Source: Gautieria morchelliformis (lineage: Eukaryota > Basidiomycota > Agaricomycetes > Gomphales > Gomphaceae). Taken from it: a stretch of 64,000 nucleotides of DNA. Below are positions 1-10,720 of this stretch, piece by piece. Numbering within the stretch: position 1 is the stretch's first letter; every line of letters starts with the position of its first letter. Both the position numbers and the translations under genes were made by a program. The notes beneath the pieces were generated by a model. It was given only the letters and a program-made list of their open reading frames with translations, had not been told where the DNA came from and ran no database searches. Location: positions 248,001-312,000 of the forward strand of contig WHVA01000045.1 of assembly GCA_015179125.1 (NCBI GenBank), in the 5' to 3' direction.

Positions 1-1335
1 CGACTTCCACTCCCTCCGGAATTTGCTTAGTACTACCCCATTACATGTTGTCTCAGCTCTTTGTATAAAAGCCTCTCATGTATGCTCGTTACTCTGCAAT
101 CAGATAATCACCTTCAATATGTGATTTCCTTCACTCTATCTCCTGTTCTTAGCACAGCGAGTTTTGCAAGACCTCTGTCTCTCCACCTTCTGCCTTCCGA
201 CCCAACTTCCAACTGGTGATCTGAAATACTTAGGACGATAGTTCATTGGGGGCACAACATATGAGTTGAAGCCGTTGTCCTTTCCAGTTCTGACTTGTGG
301 AAATCTCGATATGTACACATGATCACCCCCACTCAAACTCCTTACCCTTCAAACATATCCATTCATTGTTCAATCTGTTTGCTGAGCTCATTTATCATTC
401 ACACCATTCACCTTTGCTCCAGCCATCAGCCATGACCAACCACTCCTGACCAATACTATAATACATCACTATCCCTATCATCTGTCAGTCATGGGTCTAC
501 ATGCGGTGTTTATATGGTTAGGAAGCATTTGCACAGCACCCTGCCCACCTTTCATGCAGGATGGAGCCCTTGGACAGGGGTTAGCACAGGATAAGAGTCA
601 TGCAGGTCCTAAGGCCTGTTGTCTTCATCGTGTGTGGCATGCTAATGAATATTGTGTAGGTTTTGGCTGGCATATGTCTGGAGTCTATGTTATATGTAGT
701 AGAGCAGTAAGGCAGGGGCTTTTGCATGGTATGATACCTTGTCAACTTCTGTGTCACACATTTCCAATAGACTATTGCTTTCATCTCAAGTTTTGGTGAG
801 TATTGAACTGAGTACATGAAAGGGGAGAAGTGTATTGCATAAGGAGACAAAGGGACAGCCAGAAGACATGAAAGCAACAGAAGTCAACAAGGTATCATTA
901 GAAAGTTCTACAAGATGTACACAGCATAAAACAGTCACCTATGAATGACTTTCAATCAAACCTGTTCACTACTTTCATCCAACCTACAACTTCATCAACC
1001 CAAGGCACACTGTAGGTGATGAACAACAGGGCATTGCTAAAGCATGGTGTGTATTGAGATAACAGAGACATTTCAGATAGGATTTGGATGACTATATGTT
1101 GCAAGTATGTATGAAGTTTGTTAGATGTACAATGATAGAATGTAAAGGCAAGTATGGACCATATGAGTATATGTTAGAAGTATATATAAAGCTTGTTAGA
1201 TGTATGATGACAGAATGTAGAAGCAAGTATAGACAATAACTCTACTATATTATTATATATGGTTGATAGATCTGATTAGAAGGCATGTTTAAAATAATAT
1301 GCATGTATAGTAGGAAGATATATAACTATTGATGT
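1..1335. other. no recognisable gene; AT-rich repeat-like DNA
   Basis: The open frames here are short, overlap on both strands and show no family motif, so I call no gene. Base composition resembles the decayed transposon DNA further right (rich in TG and CA, poor in CG). An imperfect tandem duplication within it is listed separately. Confidence 0.5.
1096..1240. repeat. imperfect tandem duplication, unit about 75 bp
   Basis: Two adjacent units share the order GTTAGATGTA, GA(T/C)AGAATGTA, GCAAGTAT, with scattered substitutions between them. The units begin near 1096 and 1170. The function is unknown; it may be residue of a decayed element. Confidence 0.6.
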
Positions 1336-1600
1336 TTAGACAATAGGGTATATCCTGATGACATCTTGATCTGGGAAGGGCATCACATCCTTCACCGTGT
1401 TCTTGTTATGCTGTTGTAGATTGGAGACGGTATGTAGAGTACTGTTTTTCTTTGGCACACACAGCATTGGCACAGCTTGATGAGCCACTGCTGGTATCTG
1501 CCACTTCACAGTGGTGTACCATTCTAGTTTTACGGACAATTCCTCGCAGAAGTGTGACACTTGGGTAGTCGATACCTCATGCATTTGTTGGGATCAATAA
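1336..1600 (-). pseudogene. Ty3/gypsy reverse transcriptase fragment (N-terminal fingers)
   Basis: The minus-strand frame reads through a stretch with PMLCVPKKN, STLHTV and DVMPFPDQD. This resembles the start of gypsy-type reverse transcriptases (PMLxIPKKDGTLRTV, then NANTxKDxxPLPDQD). Only about 80 residues remain and no catalytic YxDD box, RNase H or LTR is attached. It comes from a different gypsy lineage than the large elements in this window, whose equivalent stretch reads [15 protein letters not shown]. It is a relic. Confidence 0.65.
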
Positions 1601-1675
1601 TATTGATCTCATGATTCACCTCCCGTAAGGGAGGGAGTTCTAATGGGATACCACCGACAAGGTTGGCGATCTTGT

Positions 1676-1711
1676 CCATCCATTCCTCGCTTGCCCAAGG
1701 AATGGATGGAT
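1676..1711. repeat. short inverted repeat (13-bp arms)
   Basis: TCCATCCATTCCT and AGGAATGGATGGA flank a loop of about 10 bases and could fold as a hairpin. It lies in otherwise featureless repeat-like DNA and no function is apparent. Confidence 0.6.
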
Positions 1712-2150
1712 ATTTACCTGTATTGCCCTGAGCTGGAGGAGCTGCAGACTGTGAGAAAGAACTTTAGGGCTAGGATTAAGCATGCCTTACAGGTTCTGGC
1801 AACTGTCTCAATTGTGATATATTTTATGAAATATAAATAGATTAGCTACATATAGATATATAGGATAACTATAAACATCCGTCGAAATGTGAGGAGAGCT
1901 AGAAAGATAAGGAGAGGGGGAGCAACAAAAAAGAAGAGCAGTCGAGGAGGTTCCAGGATGAGAGAGATTGCTAAGAACGATACGAGGATGACAGGGGATG
2001 CAGCTAATGAAATGGAGGAGCTGAGGAGTCCAGCCAAAGAACACAAGGAACTGGAGAGACAGTGGAAACCATTAACAAGATGAAGGATGAGTGAGAGGAA
2101 GGATGTGTGCAGAGAGGAAGGGATGGCCACCACAGAGGGGAGTTCCTCAG
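1712..2150. other. no recognisable gene, left flank of old gypsy element
   Basis: The purine-rich stretch encodes only low-complexity Lys/Arg/Glu-rich short frames. No motif is recognised. Confidence 0.4.
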
Positions 2151-2680
2151 TGTCAGGGGAACCCTAATCACACACTGCTTTATTGTGATGTACATTATCA
2201 CTGGTGTGGGTTATCCCAACATGCATTATCGTGACTTGCACATTACCACAGCATGCACTTTATCGCAATGTGTGATTGGGGGCCCCTGAGCCTCTCCTAG
2301 CCTTTAGCCTCCTTCTGTCTTGTGTTCTGTTTATTTCCCTTCCTGTTCCAACACCTTCCAACATCATTTCTTCCTAATCTGTCTGGCCCTGTTATCGCTA
2401 GCATGATTGCTTATGTAACTCGGGCATTTGGTGATCAGGCTAGCATGCCCACAGCTTACCTATAGTTGTAGCTAGGTGGCAAAGGGGTTCCTTAGAGTTT
2501 TCTCTTTGGATCCCCTTTTGCCAGGTATGTCTGTGTCATGTATATAGTTCCATATCTTACTTTGCATCCCCCTTCGCCAGTTTGCCACTTGAGTGTAGAG
2601 CATCTGCCTAGGTTGCCCTTATTGTAGATAACTCTCTCTAGAGCACCGGTTGCAAAATCACCTGACTTTGAATTGAACAC
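2151..2680 (+). repeat. 5' LTR of old gypsy element
   Basis: Starts TGTCAGGGGAACC and matches 10288-10720 over most of its length, including the stretch GGCAAAGGGGTTCCTTAGAG. It carries about 65 extra bases near 2523-2588 relative to the right LTR, which look like a local duplication around the repeated TGCATCCCCCTTCGCCAG / GGATCCCCTTTTGCCAG motif. The right boundary (about 2680, after GAATTGAACA) is inferred, because the partner LTR is truncated there. No standard tRNA primer-binding site is obvious after it. Confidence 0.75.
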
Positions 2681-2740
2681 CCTTCCAAAGCAGTGATTTT
2701 AGCAATCCTTTCTCATACCCTAACACCCTCTACTGCTTAC

Positions 2741-4140
2741 CATGGACTTGCCATCTGCTGCTGAAGTCTTGGACTGCTTGACAGTGGTAGAGCAAGAGCT
2801 AATGAGAGAGAGACAAGAGAAACAAGATCTGGAGACAAGGTTGAACACCCTGCAGGCTACGACCACTGGGCTGATGCCTGGGCTCCCCAGTCGTATTCGC
2901 ACCTCCTCGAAATGAACAGCAGAGCCAGCAAAGCCCTCTGAGTACAATGGCGATTGCGTGAATGGTCCCAACTTTCATCCACTCATGCAGCCTCTACCTG
3001 GTGTGTGTGTGAGCAACTTCCCAGACGAGCAGTTGCAGGTCCTTTGGGCAATGTCCTTCATGAAAACTGGAAGGGCTGCAACCTTCACCACTCATGCATT
3101 CACCATGAAGCGAAGTGTGACACACTGCTCTATGCGACCTGGAAGGATCTCATTGAGGTATTTCGCCAGCAGTTCTACCCCTGCACAAGGCAACCGATGT
3201 GATGAATCAGCTGGAATTGCACCAGTACCATGAGGGCAAGCGTTCAGTCAACCAATACATTGATGGATTCAAAGAGTTGGTTGAGAAGGTCAAGTACACA
3301 GATCAATTGTGATGAAGTTTTGTCAAGGTCTCGACCCTGAAATCCAGAGTCGCATTGCATTGATGTTGGATGGCCAAAGGATGACAATCCATCTGCATGG
3401 TATAGAGCAGCGAGAACAGTTGCACTCACACATGCAGCCAATGAAGCATTCCAGGGACCTAGGATGATGAACAGTGGCCCTCCTCCACCACCGGTTTTTC
3501 GCAAGGCAGGTGGATCACTGTAAATAACCTATGTACATAGTGCTTAGCTAATACAAGTGGGCCCCTTAGAGACCCACTGTACAGTTCATGTGTGGGAACC
3601 GGCCGACGGTTCATCATCACATCTTACCTTACACTGTCACTACGTCAGAATACCACACCTTGGTCAAGTTCTGTCTGCCCTTGTGACACAATGCTTTAAG
3701 ATCTATGTCTCTACAATCACACACCAGGTTCACCACATAACCCTCTTCAAGGCTGGTAATAACACCGGTGCCCACACCACTCCCAACTGCCTCTGGACCT
3801 GCTCCAATGGATGTGGACACCACAAAAAGGTGATTCCTGCAGCCACTCACCTGTTGGCACTGTGGGAAGGTTGGACACCTCGCATGAGAATGTCCCCAGG
3901 CCTACAATGTCTGCTACATGACAGCCGATGAGCGTGAGGAGCTGCTGGAGCACTGGATAGTCACTGTGGACATGTGAGATGTCGTTGAAGAAGAGGTCGA
4001 GAGGGATGATGTGGAGGATTTTGCATCATGCAGTGAGTGAGAGATGTGCCCTCACTGCCCCTGTCCAATCGCTTTGCTGCCCTGTCGATAGCCCCAGATA
4101 CTGAAGATACAATTCACGTGTCAGAAACTGGGTTGCACAC
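2741..4140 (+). pseudogene. degenerate gag of old gypsy element
   Basis: The ATG at 2741 opens a coiled-coil-like start (MDLPSAAEVLDCLTVVEQEL), followed by a capsid-like stretch (2958-3200) in shifting frames. Near 3845-3900 there is a CCHC zinc knuckle, CWHCGKVGHLA-stop-EC, in which a TGA replaces one codon. Gag would form the particle and the knuckle would bind RNA. At least three frameshifts and several stops, plus the SINE-like insertion at 3512-3747, make it non-coding now. Confidence 0.75.
3512..3747. mobile_element. SINE-like 236-bp insertion in gag
   Basis: This block interrupts gag and is flanked by a 10-bp direct repeat with one mismatch (CAAGGCAGGT at 3502-3511, CAAGGCTGGT at 3748-3757). 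A homologous copy lies in the opposite orientation at about 58655-58869, sharing CTGTAAATAACCTATGTA, GTGGGCCCCTTAG and GGTCAAGTTCTG. There is no coding capacity. The size and the long TSD fit a SINE or other non-LTR insertion. A sequence resembling a pol III B box (GGTTCCCACAC on the minus strand) is present, but no convincing A box was found. Confidence 0.65.
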
Positions 4141-4179
4141 AGCAAGCAATAAAGACACATCAACCAATGACATTATAAA

Positions 4180-6293
4180 AGGTCCTTCCCCATGATTGAA
4201 GTGTTGGGAGTGGTTGCATCCGTCCCCTCTCCAAATTTGCTGAACCTCAAGGTGGAGATCTAGATGACAGACACAGCTGAGGTCGAAGGAGTGACTACAC
4301 TCCTTGACAGTGGTGTGACTGGATTGTTCATTGACACTGAATTTGTTGCCACCAAGAAGCTAACCATGTGATCACTCACATGCCCCACCCCTGTGTACAA
4401 TGTTGATGGCATTCCCAATGAGGGTGGAGCAATTCACAATGTTGTTGATGTCATCCTGTGATTCTGCAACCACTCTGAATGGGTCTTCATGGTCACACAC
4501 CTTAGGAAACACAAGATGATCCTCAGCTACCCATGGCTCCGTGAGCACAACCTGGAGGTTAATTGGCGAATGCAAGAGGTGACACTGAGCTGATGCCCTG
4601 CCTAGTGCTACACCTGCAGAGCAACATTGCGGGAAGAGCAGAGAGAAGAAGCAAGGATATGTGCATGCCACGTGGGCCCACTACCCCAGATGGTGGAGGA
4701 AGAGAGCGATACAGAAGAAGATGAGCCAGGTGATATGAAGCCCCTTCCTGAGGCAGGCAATCACATGTTTGTGACTGTGTCCATGCTTAATGTACCCATA
4801 CCCATTATCGCAGCCACCACAACCACTTTTCAGCAGCTAGCTGAGAAGGCCCTCCACAACATACCTCCAAAGGAAAAGGGACTCATCCCTCCGTACCTCC
4901 ATGACTTTGAGGATGTCTTCACCAAGGAGTCCTTCGATTCGCTTCCTGAACACAGGATGTGGGACCATGCAATTGAGCTCAAGCCAGGAGCAAAGCCATC
5001 TGCATGCAAGGTGTACCCGCTCACCCCTAGTGAACAGTTGCAGCTGGATTAATTCCTACAGGAGAACCTGTGCACTGGTCGCATTCACCCCTCAAAATTG
5101 CCTATGGCCAGCCCAGTGTTCTTCATCAAGAAGAAGGATAGTTCACTGCGACTGGTCCAGGAATATCGCGTGCTCAATGCCATGATGGTGAAGAACCACC
5201 ACTCACTTCCCATCATTTCTGAACTCATTACACAGCTTCATGGGGTGAAATACTTCACCAAGCTGGACATGCGATGGGGCTTCAATAGTGTGCAGATAAA
5301 GGATGGCAATGAGTGGAAGGTGGCATTTCACACTAATTGCAGCCTCTTTGAGCCCCTTGTCATGTTGTTTGGGCTCATGAAGAGTGTGACATTCCAAACC
5401 ATGATGAACAATATCTTCCAAGACCTCATCATGGAAAGGCATGTATGCATATACCTGGACAACATCCTGATTTTCACCAACACCCTTGAGGAGCATCGCC
5501 CACTTCTGCAAATAGTCATTGAGTGCCTATGGCAGCACAAACTCTACCTTCACCGAGAGAAATGCAAGGTAGAGTGAACAAAGATTGAGTACCTTGGGCT
5601 CATTGTATTGTATGGCAAGGTGGAGATGGACCCTGTCAAGGTTGCAGGTATCATGGACTGGCCAACCCCAGCGAATTGCAAGGAGGTGCAGGCCTTCCTA
5701 GTGTTTGCCAACTTTTATCACCGGTTTGTCGAGGGCTTCTCACATCATGCGTGACACCTGTTTGAGCTCACAAAGAAGGACACACGATGGTCCTGGGGTG
5801 ATCACAAACAGCAGGCATTTGATGGGCTAAAGCTGTGATTCACATCAATGCCAATCCTGTACTCTGTAGACGATAATCAACCATACCAGGTAGAGGCTGA
5901 CAGTTCAGATGTCACCACTGGGGCAGTTCTGTCCCAGAGATCTCCAGATGATGTTGACAAGTGGCCTCCCCCCCCCCCCAATCGCATTTTACTCCAAGAG
6001 TCTCACCCCTGTGGAGCAAAATTATGAGATTCATGACAAGGAGATGCTGGCAATTATTCATGTGCTAGAGGAATGGCGACATTTCCTTGAAGGCACTAAG
6101 CATTGCATTGAGATCTGGACTGACCACAAGAACCTGGAGTATTTTCGCACTGCAAAAGAAACTGAATCGCAGGCAGGCCAGATGGTCGCTCTATTTGTCT
6201 GGTTTTGATTGTGGGCTTCACCACTGTCCTGGTGTCACAATGGGCAAGTCAGATGCACTGTCACGACGCTCAGACCATGGGTCAGGTTCAGGT
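4180..6293 (+). pseudogene. degenerate pol: protease, reverse transcriptase, RNase H
   Basis: The protease core LDSGVTGLFID lies near 4300-4335. The reverse transcriptase covers about 4890-5700 (ASPVFFIKKKD near 5106, YFTKLDMRWGFNSVQI, and the catalytic box as YLDNI near 5452, where the second Asp has become Asn). RNase H follows ([20 protein letters not shown], near 5979-6040) and ends [10 protein letters not shown] before the insertion at 6294. Frames change repeatedly, including at a run of C near 5970, and TGA stops interrupt protease and RT. It cannot encode an active enzyme. Confidence 0.85.
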
Positions 6294-7363
6294 TGTTGTG
6301 ATAAACGCAATTATTTTCACTTTAAATCATTTATATATTAAATGAAACTAATAAAGAAAGAAAGAAAAACAAAAGAAAAATCAAAAAGAAACAGAAATTA
6401 TATTTATGACAGACGTCGGCGCAGACGACGATCACACGAATTTATGACATGCTATATTACTCATAGATCAGGTAATATACAGGAGTTCGAGCGTCGACCA
6501 CGTGCGGTCGATCAGGGACAGCGCACCTATCGAGTGATGGCATCGGCCATGACGTCGACAGGCACCAGGCCATAGGCACCGAGGGGTGCAGGCACCAAAC
6601 GCCGCAGAGAACAATAGACTGCACAGGAGTACAGGGTGCTGTGGAGCGACCTGAGAAGTCACCTGCAGCATACAATACTCAATCAGCTGCCTCACAGGAA
6701 GGGCACAGAGACAGCGGCCCCATCTCCAAGCCCAGCATATATGCTGGGCAGGGTAGACTCAGATCCATTTTCTATTCTAATACCATGACACGTCTGACTG
6801 ATTACTATCTTAACATCATGTGGACAGGGGCTTTGTATACTAGGTACAGATCTCTATTCCAAGGCCCAGACAATCCTAACACCATCCCCATCACCCCATG
6901 ACTTTATGACTATAAATTAGTCACCCCTTAGTTACAAAGTAGTTTTTCGACCCATCCATCCAATATCTTGAACACTAGTAGTTACTATCAATATAGTATA
7001 AATAGCTAGTACAAATGTATGAACGAAATTATCCAGAATCGATTATTCTGCCTCCTGAAATTACTGTAGTCTTGTTTGATAGCTACAGAGCTCAGACCTT
7101 GATAGTTTATTCTAAATCTTTGTCGAGGGTCTACTATCACTGTTTACTCTATACTACCTTAAAAGTGAACGCTTTTGATTTGACTATCCCTTGGATCGAC
7201 ACCGTTCTTCTGTCGACGCGGTCATGTGACCCTCATTCATCAGTGCTGGACGCGCCTCGAAAGGCTTAGTCAGCACATAGACGAGGGGCGAACACAGTGA
7301 TTTCAATCACTAAGCAATAGATTTTACTTGTTAAAAGGCACTAATTGACACCTTAATCCAAAA
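6294..7363. mobile_element. LTR-like insertion (about 1.07 kb) with 5-bp TSD
   Basis: The block starts TGTTGTGATAAACGC and is bounded by CAGGT at 6289-6293 and 7364-7368. Removing it plus one CAGGT joins the RNase H tail to the integrase region in one frame (…DHGSGSG|DNSDLYTPAP…), which supports insertion into a once-continuous pol. It has no long ORF. A TATAAATAG box lies near 6998, as in an LTR promoter. The right end (CCAAAA) is not a classical CA end, so its class (solo LTR or other) is uncertain. Confidence 0.6.
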
Positions 7364-8522
7364 CAGGTGACAACAGTGATTTGTACACTCCTGCACCCGG
7401 AGCTTTTCATTGTTCGCACCCTGGAGGGGCTCACCCTGGTGGGGGAGGAACGTGGGATTATTTGCGATGTGAAGAAGGTGTTTGGAGATGGGTCACTGGA
7501 GGATGAGGTCATGGGGGCAGTCAGGAAGCTGCAAGAGTTGGGTGGGAAATTGCTGGTGTCTGCAGAGTGGGCTGAGATGGATGGGTTGCTCACGGTAAAG
7601 TGTACATTCCAGATGTCCAAGACCTCAGGCAACAAATTGTTGCCCAGCACCATGACTCACAAGTCACTGGTCATCCTGGGCAATGGAAGACCCTTGAGCT
7701 TGTCTCGTGGAATTACTGGTGGCCTCATATATCACAGTATGTTTGTGAATATTCCAAGACATGTGATTTGTGCCTGAAAACAAAGGCGGGAAGGCAGCCA
7801 CCCCTTGGTGAACTCCATCCGCTCCCTGCCCTTGAAGCTTGCTGGGATACGATCAGTGTGGACTTCATTGTGGAACTGCCTGACCCACATGGGTATGATG
7901 CTGTGATGAACATGTGGATTCGGCCTCAAAGCAGGCACACTTCATCCCACCAACACCACGATCACTGTGGCTGGGGCAGCACAATGTTTCCTACACAATG
8001 TCTGGAGGCTGCATGGGCTGCCATGAACAGTTGCATTGGATCATGGGGTCCAGTTCATTTGTGAATTTACTCGTGAACTTTATCACCTCCTGGGCATTTG
8101 CGTTGCAGCCTCCATGGCATACACCTACAGACCGATGGACAGACGGAGCAACTCAATCCAGAGGTGGAGCAGTACCTTCACCTCTTTGTCAATGAGCGAC
8201 AGGAAAACTGGGATGCTATTTTGCCCATGGCTGAGTTCCAGTACACCAAACATGTTCATGCTTCAACTCATCAGTTACCCTTCATGCTAGACACCAGGCA
8301 GCACCCACGAATGGGCTTCAAACTGCATCAACCTCCTTTGCACCTTGAATCTGTCAATGAATTCAAGGAGTGCATGGAGGAGTTGCTGTCAGAAGCAAAG
8401 TTGGCACTGGCACAAGTCAAAAGAGGACATGGTGACATATTATAATCGCTGACATGAGCCAGCACCTACATTTTCACCAGGCAACAAGGTTTACCTCGAT
8501 TCAAGTGATATACACACCACCC
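7364..8522 (+). pseudogene. degenerate integrase of old gypsy element
   Basis: The zinc-binding start (QHHDSQVTGHPGQWKTLEL … CDLCLKTKAG, near 7645-7790) and the start of the catalytic core (TISVDFIVELPDPHGYDA, near 7850) match the integrases of the other gypsy copies here. The tail LQTDGQTEQLNPEVEQYL (near 8125) contains the last catalytic Glu region. Several frameshifts separate these pieces. Integrase would insert the cDNA; this one is dead. It is split from its chromodomain end by the solo LTR at 8523. Confidence 0.85.
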
Positions 8523-9802
8523 TGTCGTGACTCGTTTATTTCTTGTACCCAGTAACTCCATTCTCCCCTTTATCACTCCACTTCTATGTTCACTCCATTT
8601 GCTCTTCACCAAATTTGCCGAACAGTTATTCGCTACTCGCATCATTCGCCAGTAGCCACGTCATCAAACACGATCGACATCCTTTACCTGGCTTGATGGT
8701 TCATCACTGGTCCCATCACCTTCTCGACTCAACCCCCTTTGGGTGTTCCTATGGCCAGAATGCATTCGCAGGACGTCCTACCCATAGATTGTATGGGATC
8801 AACCTGTCATGATCCATTTATTTCCCTTACCCAGCTATCCCTACTTTCCCCTTCACCACTCCTCCTGTATGTTCACCCGAGTTCGCCCTACCCTTTGACC
8901 ACTCCTCCTCTATGTTCACTCCATTCTCTCTTCACCGAATTCACCAGCAGGCACACCACCAAACACGATCAACATCCTCTACCCAGCATGATGGTTCATC
9001 ACTGGCCCCATCATCTTCCTGACTCAACCCCTTTAGGTGTTTGTAAGGCCGGAATGCATTCACGGGACGTCCTACCCATAAATCATGTGGGATCAACCCA
9101 GCAGATGAAGAGTTCGTGCAGGGTAACATGTATGCAGGTCTGAAGGCATGTTTTCTTACATAGGTGCCTTTATCCTCTTTCCTCCCCACCGTTTCATGTT
9201 TGCACTCCTCTTTCATTATATTGTATATCTGTTTCATCTATTTATATCCTGACTGCGCACCCCTATCCAACCCTGACTCAAGACAGCCTCTTTCCTATTC
9301 GCTAGCATCATATGAGCATTCGGTATAAGTAGTTTACATTCACATGTATATTCCCCAGTTCAATTATCATATGTCTATCTTGTGCAAAACTTGACCTCAC
9401 TGTGACCATCATCTTGAGCCCTCTCCTATAGATTCCTATCTTCGACCAGAGGAGGACTTAAGCACCACTGGTGAGTTTTCATACTTCACCTTCATTACCT
9501 TAGCCTTCATACTATTATCGGTGCTGTCAGCGAAGGGCTCCGAAGGAGCACCTTCGCTGACGAAAGGATTGTTATTGCTTGACAACCTTTCCGTGACACC
9601 TTGCATGTTACATCGTCAAGTGTCACGGGCTACTTCGCTATGACTGTAGATAGGGCAAGCTCCATTTAGGCAGCCCTCTTACCTTCTGAACATTTATTGG
9701 TTCATCTTATTCACCGAACGGCACACTTCTTCGCACAAGCTATTCAGGCATTCGCTGTGTTCACTAATACACGATATTAACGCCTAAAAACCAATATTGA
9801 CA
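8523..9802 (+). mobile_element. 1.28-kb solo LTR with perfect 5-bp TSD (family A)
   Basis: Starts TGTCGTGACTCG, ends CAATATTGACA, and is flanked by CACCC at 8518-8522 and 9803-9807. Excising it restores the integrase tail (…SSDIHTTHPSKKLAHWQLG…). The first ~285 bases occur twice in tandem (about 8523-8807 and 8808-9100), each starting with a TGTC(G/A)TGA-TTTATTTC motif. The last ~300 bases (GCGAAGGGCTCCGAAGGAG … ACACGATATTAACGCC) recur at 59402-59684, showing a repeat family. No internal region remains, as expected after LTR-LTR recombination. Confidence 0.85.
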
Positions 9803-10273
9803 CACCCATCCATCAAAAAAGCTGGCTCATTGGCAACTTGGCCCCTATGCAATTGAACACCAAGTTGGGTCGCAAGCATATTGTCTCCGCCTCCTTAAGT
9901 CTCTGAGTTGCCATCACCCTGTTTTCCCTGTCATCAAGCTGACTCCCGCTCCACACGATCCAATCCTGGGTCGGCAAGCATCTCCACCACCTCCACCCAT
10001 CCTTAAGGAGGGTAACGAGCACTTTGAAGTCGAACAGGTGTTAGACAGTCACCTGCGAGTGAACCACCTGCAGTTCCTCATCAAGTGGAAGGGGTATGGC
10101 TATGAAGAAAATTCATGGGAGAATCAGTGTGATCCAGGCTCCTGACCTTATTGCTGACTTATACTGGTCGCATCCTGGTGCCCCTCATCACATTCACTCA
10201 TTGGAGGCTGCCACCTTTCAGAATCGCATCCATGTTCCACCAGTGGGCCTTCATGCGTTGGGTCGCCATATTC
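9803..10273 (+). pseudogene. integrase C-terminus with chromodomain (decayed)
   Basis: Reads KKLAHWQLGPYAIEHQVG, then HHPVFPVIKLTPAP (GPY/F-like module), then a chromodomain at about 10015-10125 (VEQVLDSHLRVNHLQFLIKW, KGYGYEENSWEN) with aromatic residues that form the methyl-lysine cage in this family. Chromodomains of chromoviruses steer integration toward methylated histone H3. Stops follow the domain. Confidence 0.8.
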
Positions 10274-10274
10274 T

Positions 10275-10284
10275 AGAGGGGGGG
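10275..10284 (+). other. polypurine tract
   Basis: AGAGGGGGGG lies four bases before the TGTCAGGGGATC start of the right LTR, the expected place for the plus-strand primer of a retrotransposon on this strand. Confidence 0.8.
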
Positions 10285-10287
10285 TGA

Positions 10288-10720
10288 TGTCAGGGGATCC
10301 CCAATCACACACTGCTTTATCCCGATGTACATTATCGCTGGTGTGGATTATCACAATGTGCATTATCGCAATGTGCATTATCACGACTTGCACATCACCA
10401 CAGTGTGCACTTTATCATGATGTGTGATTGGGGCCCCCAAGCCTCTCCTAGCCTTTGGCCTCCTTCTGTATTGTGTTCCGTTTATTTCCCTTCCTGTTCC
10501 TACCCCTTCCAACATCATTCCTTCCTTTTCTGTCTAGCCCTATTACCGCTAGCATGATTGCTTATGTAAATCGGGCATTCAGTGGTCAGGCTAGCATGCC
10601 AGCAGCTTACTTATAGTCATAGCTAGGTGGCAAAGGGGTTCCTTAGAGTTTTCTCTTTGGATCCCCCTTTGCCAGTTCACCACTTGAGTGTAGAGTGTCT
10701 GCATAGGTTGCCCTTATTAT
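10288..10720 (+). repeat. 3' LTR of old gypsy element (right end truncated)
   Basis: Starts TGTCAGGGGATCC and aligns with 2151-2625 until about CCCTTATTAT, where similarity stops. Relative to the left LTR it lacks the ~65-bp internal duplication. The missing end suggests deletion or overwriting by the adjoining sequence. Confidence 0.8.

Larger units (their letters stand above)
2151..10720 (+). mobile_element. old, decayed Ty3/gypsy chromovirus with nested insertions
   Basis: The order LTR, gag, protease, reverse transcriptase, RNase H, integrase, chromodomain, polypurine tract, LTR on one strand identifies a Ty3/gypsy element of the chromodomain (chromovirus) type. All coding parts are broken by frameshifts and stops, many of them TGA where related copies in the window have Arg or another codon. 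It has been hit by at least three later insertions (3512-3747, 6294-7363, 8523-9802). Without these the element would be about 6 kb. The LTRs begin TGTCAGGGGA, and the younger gypsy family in this window also begins TGTCAGGG in its own orientation. The right LTR is truncated, so no outer target-site duplication can be verified. Confidence 0.9.

Noticed and set aside
1643..2289. Short Lys/Arg-rich and overlapping ORFs on both strands
   Set aside because: Purine-rich low complexity, no family resemblance, directly beside an LTR.
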